From contig NZ_SRKZ01000004.1 of the NCBI RefSeq assembly GCF_004745865.1, positions 1 through 64,000 on the forward strand: DNA of 64,000 nucleotides, written 5' to 3'. Shown here one piece after another: positions 61,145-64,000 of the stretch (within the stretch, counting starts at the first letter, position 1; every line of letters starts with the position of its first letter). The notes under the pieces were generated by a model that was not told the origin of the DNA, did not search any database, and saw only the letters and a list, made by a program, of their open reading frames with translations. The translations under genes were made by a program, and so were the position numbers. The stretch comes from Hymenobacter wooponensis. GTDB lineage: Bacteria; Bacteroidota; Bacteroidia; Cytophagales; Hymenobacteraceae.

Positions 61145-61933
61145 TTAAAGCCCTGAGTACTCAGTTGGCCGCAGGAAAACGATGTCGATGTGCGACACGT
61201 TGTTTTGATATTCGGGCAGGCTGGATAGCTTCTTCCACTCAGGGTCGCTGCCGAAGGCTTTCCAATGCGCTTCGCGGGACTGCATGTTGGGGAAAGAGGT
61301 CATGTACATCAGATTCGGCATTTTAGAGCCGAAGACCACTTCCCCGTAGAAAAGGGCATTAAAACCTAGGCGGGAGAACAGCTTAATTTCCCCGCCTGCG
61401 TTAAACATTTGCACTTTATTCCGGAATATCTTCTCGCTGGCGCCCTCATAGCTCCGCAGTTCATACACCCGCTCATTTTTGGGAGAATTGAATTGCGGGG
61501 TTGCTAGGCCAGTCATATCCTCGAAAGGCTTAATGAAGACTGTTTCCAAGCGACTATAGGCTGGGTTATTGTGAGCGGCATTTACGTAGGCGCCCCCGGC
61601 GGCCAGCAACTTAGCGCTGGTTTCCCTGGTCACTTTCTCCCACTGATTAAGTGAACTGTAAGGAGTCAACACATAAACCCGTCGGTCAGCGGCCGTATCA
61701 TTACCGATGGGCTTAAACACGCCAATGGTAGCAATACCGGCGGCGCGCAATACAGGTATGTATTGGCGCTGTAGGAAGCTATCAATCAGTGCTTCCTGAC
61801 GCGTGGTTTTAAGGTGATAGACCTTTAGCTCCATGTAGGCAGGCCGCGCCGCCAGCTTAGTTGCCTCAGCATGCCCACTACCTATTGCAAAGGCTAGAAG
61901 AAGGGTAATAATTACAAAATGAAGCTGTTTCAT
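61145..61933 (-). CDS. NIPSNAP-family secreted protein
   Basis: The 262-residue protein has a signal peptide ending 'GSGHAEA' and two ferredoxin-like alpha+beta barrels. The first starts 'YMELKVYHLKTTRQEALIDSF', the second 'RVYELRSYEGASEKIFRNKV', both of the NIPSNAP type. The ending 'SLPEYQNNVSHIDIVFLRPT' is also typical. The role is unknown; family members often accompany secreted sugar or aromatic metabolism genes in Bacteroidota. Confidence 0.88.
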   Translation of the reverse strand: MKQLHFVIITLLLAFAIGSGHAEATKLAARPAYMELKVYHLKTTRQEALIDSFLQRQYIPVLRAAGIATIGVFKPIGNDTAADRRVYVLTPYSSLNQWEKVTRETSAKLLAAGGAYVNAAHNNPAYSRLETVFIKPFEDMTGLATPQFNSPKNERVYELRSYEGASEKIFRNKVQMFNAGGEIKLFSRLGFNALFYGEVVFGSKMPNLMYMTSFPNMQSREAHWKAFGSDPEWKKLSSLPEYQNNVSHIDIVFLRPTEYSGL

Positions 61934-62011
61934 GTAAGAGGGGAATTACAGAATGACGGCAATGGATACTCTGATTTCTTTAACTCGGTTTGATTAACGC
62001 AGATTTACGTT

Positions 62012-64000
62012 TTACAGCCGCGGATCTATGGCCTCACTTTCTAGCGCCAGCACCCCAAACACGCACTGATGCACCTCCCGCAACGGGGTGCCAGCCACGA
62101 AGCGCTCCACGCCTTCAACACCAAGGGCAAATTCGCGCAGCGCAAGGTTACGCTTGGACTTTACGTTTCGCTCCCGTAGGCGCTCCAGGTTACCGGGCAG
62201 CAGGTAGTCGGGGCCGTAGATAATGCGTAGGTACTCGCGGCCCCGGCACTTGAGGGCGGGTTGCACTAAGTTTTGTCGGCCGCCGGGGATGAAGTCATAC
62301 GGCTTTACTACCATGCCTTCGCCACCGGCGGCGGTGAGGTCGGTCCACCATTGGGTGGCAGCTTCTACATCCGCAACATCTTGCAGGTGCACCACACGGT
62401 AGGGCGTAGCCCGGAGCAGGCTCTCATCGGCCAGACAAATGGCGCGCAAGGTTTCCATGTGCCAGGCGTGGTCTTTATCGAAGTAAGTACGGCCCTCGGT
62501 AGCAAGCAGGTGGAAGGGCGCCAAGCGCAAGTCGGCCAGGCTTTCCACGGGCCAGCAGTAGCGACGGTAGGCCTCGGCGTAGTGCTGAGCAGCAGTTTGG
62601 CGAGCCGTGGTGCGGGCTAGCAGTGCCTCTATGCCGTCTAGGCCACGTGTTGCCGCCTGGGTAAGTACCGCGGCTGCTTCGGGTAGAGCGGCCGTGGCGG
62701 CGGCCGCTACGGCGGCATACTGGTTTTTGATCAGCTCCTGCGCCTTAGCCGACCATGGCAATAGCTCGGCATCGAGGCAAAGCCAGTCGGTCTGGAATTT
62801 CTCCCAGAAGCCAGCCGTGGTCAGGGCATCCTGCAGGCGAGCCAGAAAAGCGGCTTCTAGGCCAGTATCGGTGAAGAAGTTACGGCCCGTGCGGGTATAG
62901 CACTTACCGGGCCCCTCACCTACCACTCCAAAGCGGCGGCGGGCGGCATCCTCATCTTTAGCCAGCACCACTACCACCCGGCTGCCCATGTGCTTTTCCT
63001 CGCATACCACCCGCTCCTGGCCTTGCCGCCGGAAATAGTCGAAGGCTTCGGCGGGGTGCTCCAACAGGTCGGGCAGGGCGCTGGTTTCTGAGGGGCTCAT
63101 GGTGGGCGGCAGGTAGAGCAGCCACTTCGGGTTCAGGGCAAACCGACTCATCACCTCCAGCGCGGCCGTGGCATTTTCCTCTCGGATAGTAACCGAAGGC
63201 AATAAACGCGTTTTGATGATTTGCTTGCCGGTTACATCCCGAATGTCAAGCAGGTCGTCGTGCTGCTGCTGGGCGGAGAGTTGGGTAGCTTCTGCCTGTT
63301 GGCTATTGACCTCGCTTGCTCGCCGCAGGTAATCCAGCGGGCGCACTGGCTCGCAGTACACCTGAGCGGCAGGAACCGCTACCAACTCCCGCTCGGGGTA
63401 GCGCAGGGCCGTAAGCTGGCCGCCGAATACACAGCCGGTATCGATGTCGATGGTGTTGTTAAGCCACTCGGCATTGGGTACGGGCGTGTGGCCGTACACC
63501 ACCATGGCCCGGCCCCGATATTCCGAGGCCCAATTGTAGCGCACCGGCAAACCAAACTCGTCAATTTCCCCGGTGGTTTCGCCAAACAGCGCAAAGGCCC
63601 GCACGGCACCGGAGCCCCGGCCCTGCATTTCCTCGCGCATACCGGCGTGGGCCACCACCAGCTTGCCCCCATCCAGCACATAGTGGCTCACAAGCCCATC
63701 CAGGAACTGGCGCACTTGGCTCTTGAAGGTGTCTGATTCCGTAGCTAGCTGCGCTACTGTTTCGGCGAAGCCATGCTGCTCATTCACGTTTTTACCGTTG
63801 AGGTAGCGCAGCAGCTTGATGTCGTGGTTGCCGGGCACACAGAGTGCTAGGCCACTCTGCACCATGTGCATCACCAACCGCAGCACCTGCGGCGATGCCG
63901 GCCCGCGGTCTACTAGGTCGCCGAGGAACAGGGCCCGGCGGCCCGCAGGGGCCGTCACGCGCACGCCCAGGTCGCGGGCGTCCTGCAAGGGCATTTCCTC
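62012..64000 (-). CDS. Pnkp-type polynucleotide kinase-phosphatase, phosphatase and ligase part (partial)
   Basis: The gene runs leftward and its 5' part is beyond the right edge, so the N-terminal kinase domain (P-loop) cannot be seen. Within the window are the metallophosphoesterase domain ('ALFLGDLVDRGPASPQVLRL', 'VPGNHDIKLLRYL', 'VVAHAGMR', 'VVYGHTPV') and a C-terminal adenylyltransferase/ligase domain ('VVCEEKHMGSRVVVVLAKD', with the KxxG lysine nucleophile; 'LDAELLPWSAKAQELI', 'GEGMVVKPY', 'LKCRGREYLRIIYG'). This is the bacterial Pnkp plan, which with Hen1 repairs cleaved tRNA and other RNA. About 660 codons are present. Hen1 is not in the window. Confidence 0.88.
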   Translation of the reverse strand, partial: EEMPLQDARDLGVRVTAPAGRRALFLGDLVDRGPASPQVLRLVMHMVQSGLALCVPGNHDIKLLRYLNGKNVNEQHGFAETVAQLATESDTFKSQVRQFLDGLVSHYVLDGGKLVVAHAGMREEMQGRGSGAVRAFALFGETTGEIDEFGLPVRYNWASEYRGRAMVVYGHTPVPNAEWLNNTIDIDTGCVFGGQLTALRYPERELVAVPAAQVYCEPVRPLDYLRRASEVNSQQAEATQLSAQQQHDDLLDIRDVTGKQIIKTRLLPSVTIREENATAALEVMSRFALNPKWLLYLPPTMSPSETSALPDLLEHPAEAFDYFRRQGQERVVCEEKHMGSRVVVVLAKDEDAARRRFGVVGEGPGKCYTRTGRNFFTDTGLEAAFLARLQDALTTAGFWEKFQTDWLCLDAELLPWSAKAQELIKNQYAAVAAAATAALPEAAAVLTQAATRGLDGIEALLARTTARQTAAQHYAEAYRRYCWPVESLADLRLAPFHLLATEGRTYFDKDHAWHMETLRAICLADESLLRATPYRVVHLQDVADVEAATQWWTDLTAAGGEGMVVKPYDFIPGGRQNLVQPALKCRGREYLRIIYGPDYLLPGNLERLRERNVKSKRNLALREFALGVEGVERFVAGTPLREVHQCVFGVLALESEAIDPRL

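Overview
The window looks like chromosomal DNA of a Bacteroidota bacterium of the Hymenobacter type (Cytophagales). The reasons are the TAnnTTTG (-7) boxes in front of many genes, the near absence of Shine-Dalgarno sequences, typical families (DUF4159, PRISE-like SDR, LptE/SecG/sigma-54 activator group, putative porin next to lpxK), and intergenic spacers of about 50-60% GC closed by very long perfect hairpins. The species call is inference. Most of the window is ordinary core genome; accessory, decaying material begins at about 42 kb.

Layout. 1-121 is the 5' end of a 16S rRNA gene read leftward, fed by an unusual tandem array of four or five promoters (381-778). 1.4-10.7 kb holds mtaB, a small HTH regulator, a MacB/FtsX permease, two secreted proteins, a GH2 glycosidase and miaE. 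10.7-17.5 kb holds a putative porin, lpxK, a PP2C-like phosphatase, a DUF4918 uracil-DNA-glycosylase-like protein, a Nif3-like protein and a zinc-ribbon coiled-coil protein. 17.5-30 kb holds a TPR protein, pabB, a CAT-like acetyltransferase, a HAD hydrolase, miaB, then sigma-54 activator - lptE - TPR protein - secG, then groES-groEL. 30-42 kb holds a POT peptide transporter, an S1/P1 nuclease, an SDR, rsmE, DUF4159, a PlsC-like acyltransferase, a patatin, an MBL hydrolase and accA, closing with two duplicated tRNA-Asp genes.

42.7-46.9 kb is a compact locus: two RG-rich secreted small proteins, a beta-barrel-like protein with an Asn-Gly linker, and a two-component system. 46.8-49.2 kb contains an ADP-ribosylglycohydrolase gene cut by one in-frame TAG and a multiply broken remnant of a secreted alpha-2-macroglobulin-like protein. 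49.3-50 kb encodes a pair of tiny secreted basic paralogues. 50-52.5 kb has two RlaP-type nucleotidyltransferases around a GNAT acetyltransferase. 52.8-62 kb is a secreted/degradative stretch: DUF2268 protease, M28 peptidase (also cut by one in-frame TAG), pectate lyase, esterase, S41 peptidase, PRISE-like SDR, NIPSNAP. At 62-64 kb lies the phosphatase and ligase part of a Pnkp-type RNA repair enzyme whose N-terminus is outside the window.

Themes: three enzymes acting at tRNA position 37 (MtaB, MiaB, MiaE), a dispersed set of RNA-repair-type proteins (two RlaP, one Pnkp), and recent decay by single amber codons in an otherwise TAG-using genome. I found no CRISPR array, phage or intact insertion sequence, and no gene set I can defend as a wholly new system. 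The best leads are the rRNA promoter array, the amber-interrupted genes, the RG/NG-rich two-component locus, the paired small basic secreted proteins and a roughly fourfold excess of the hexamer GGCCTA/TAGGCC.
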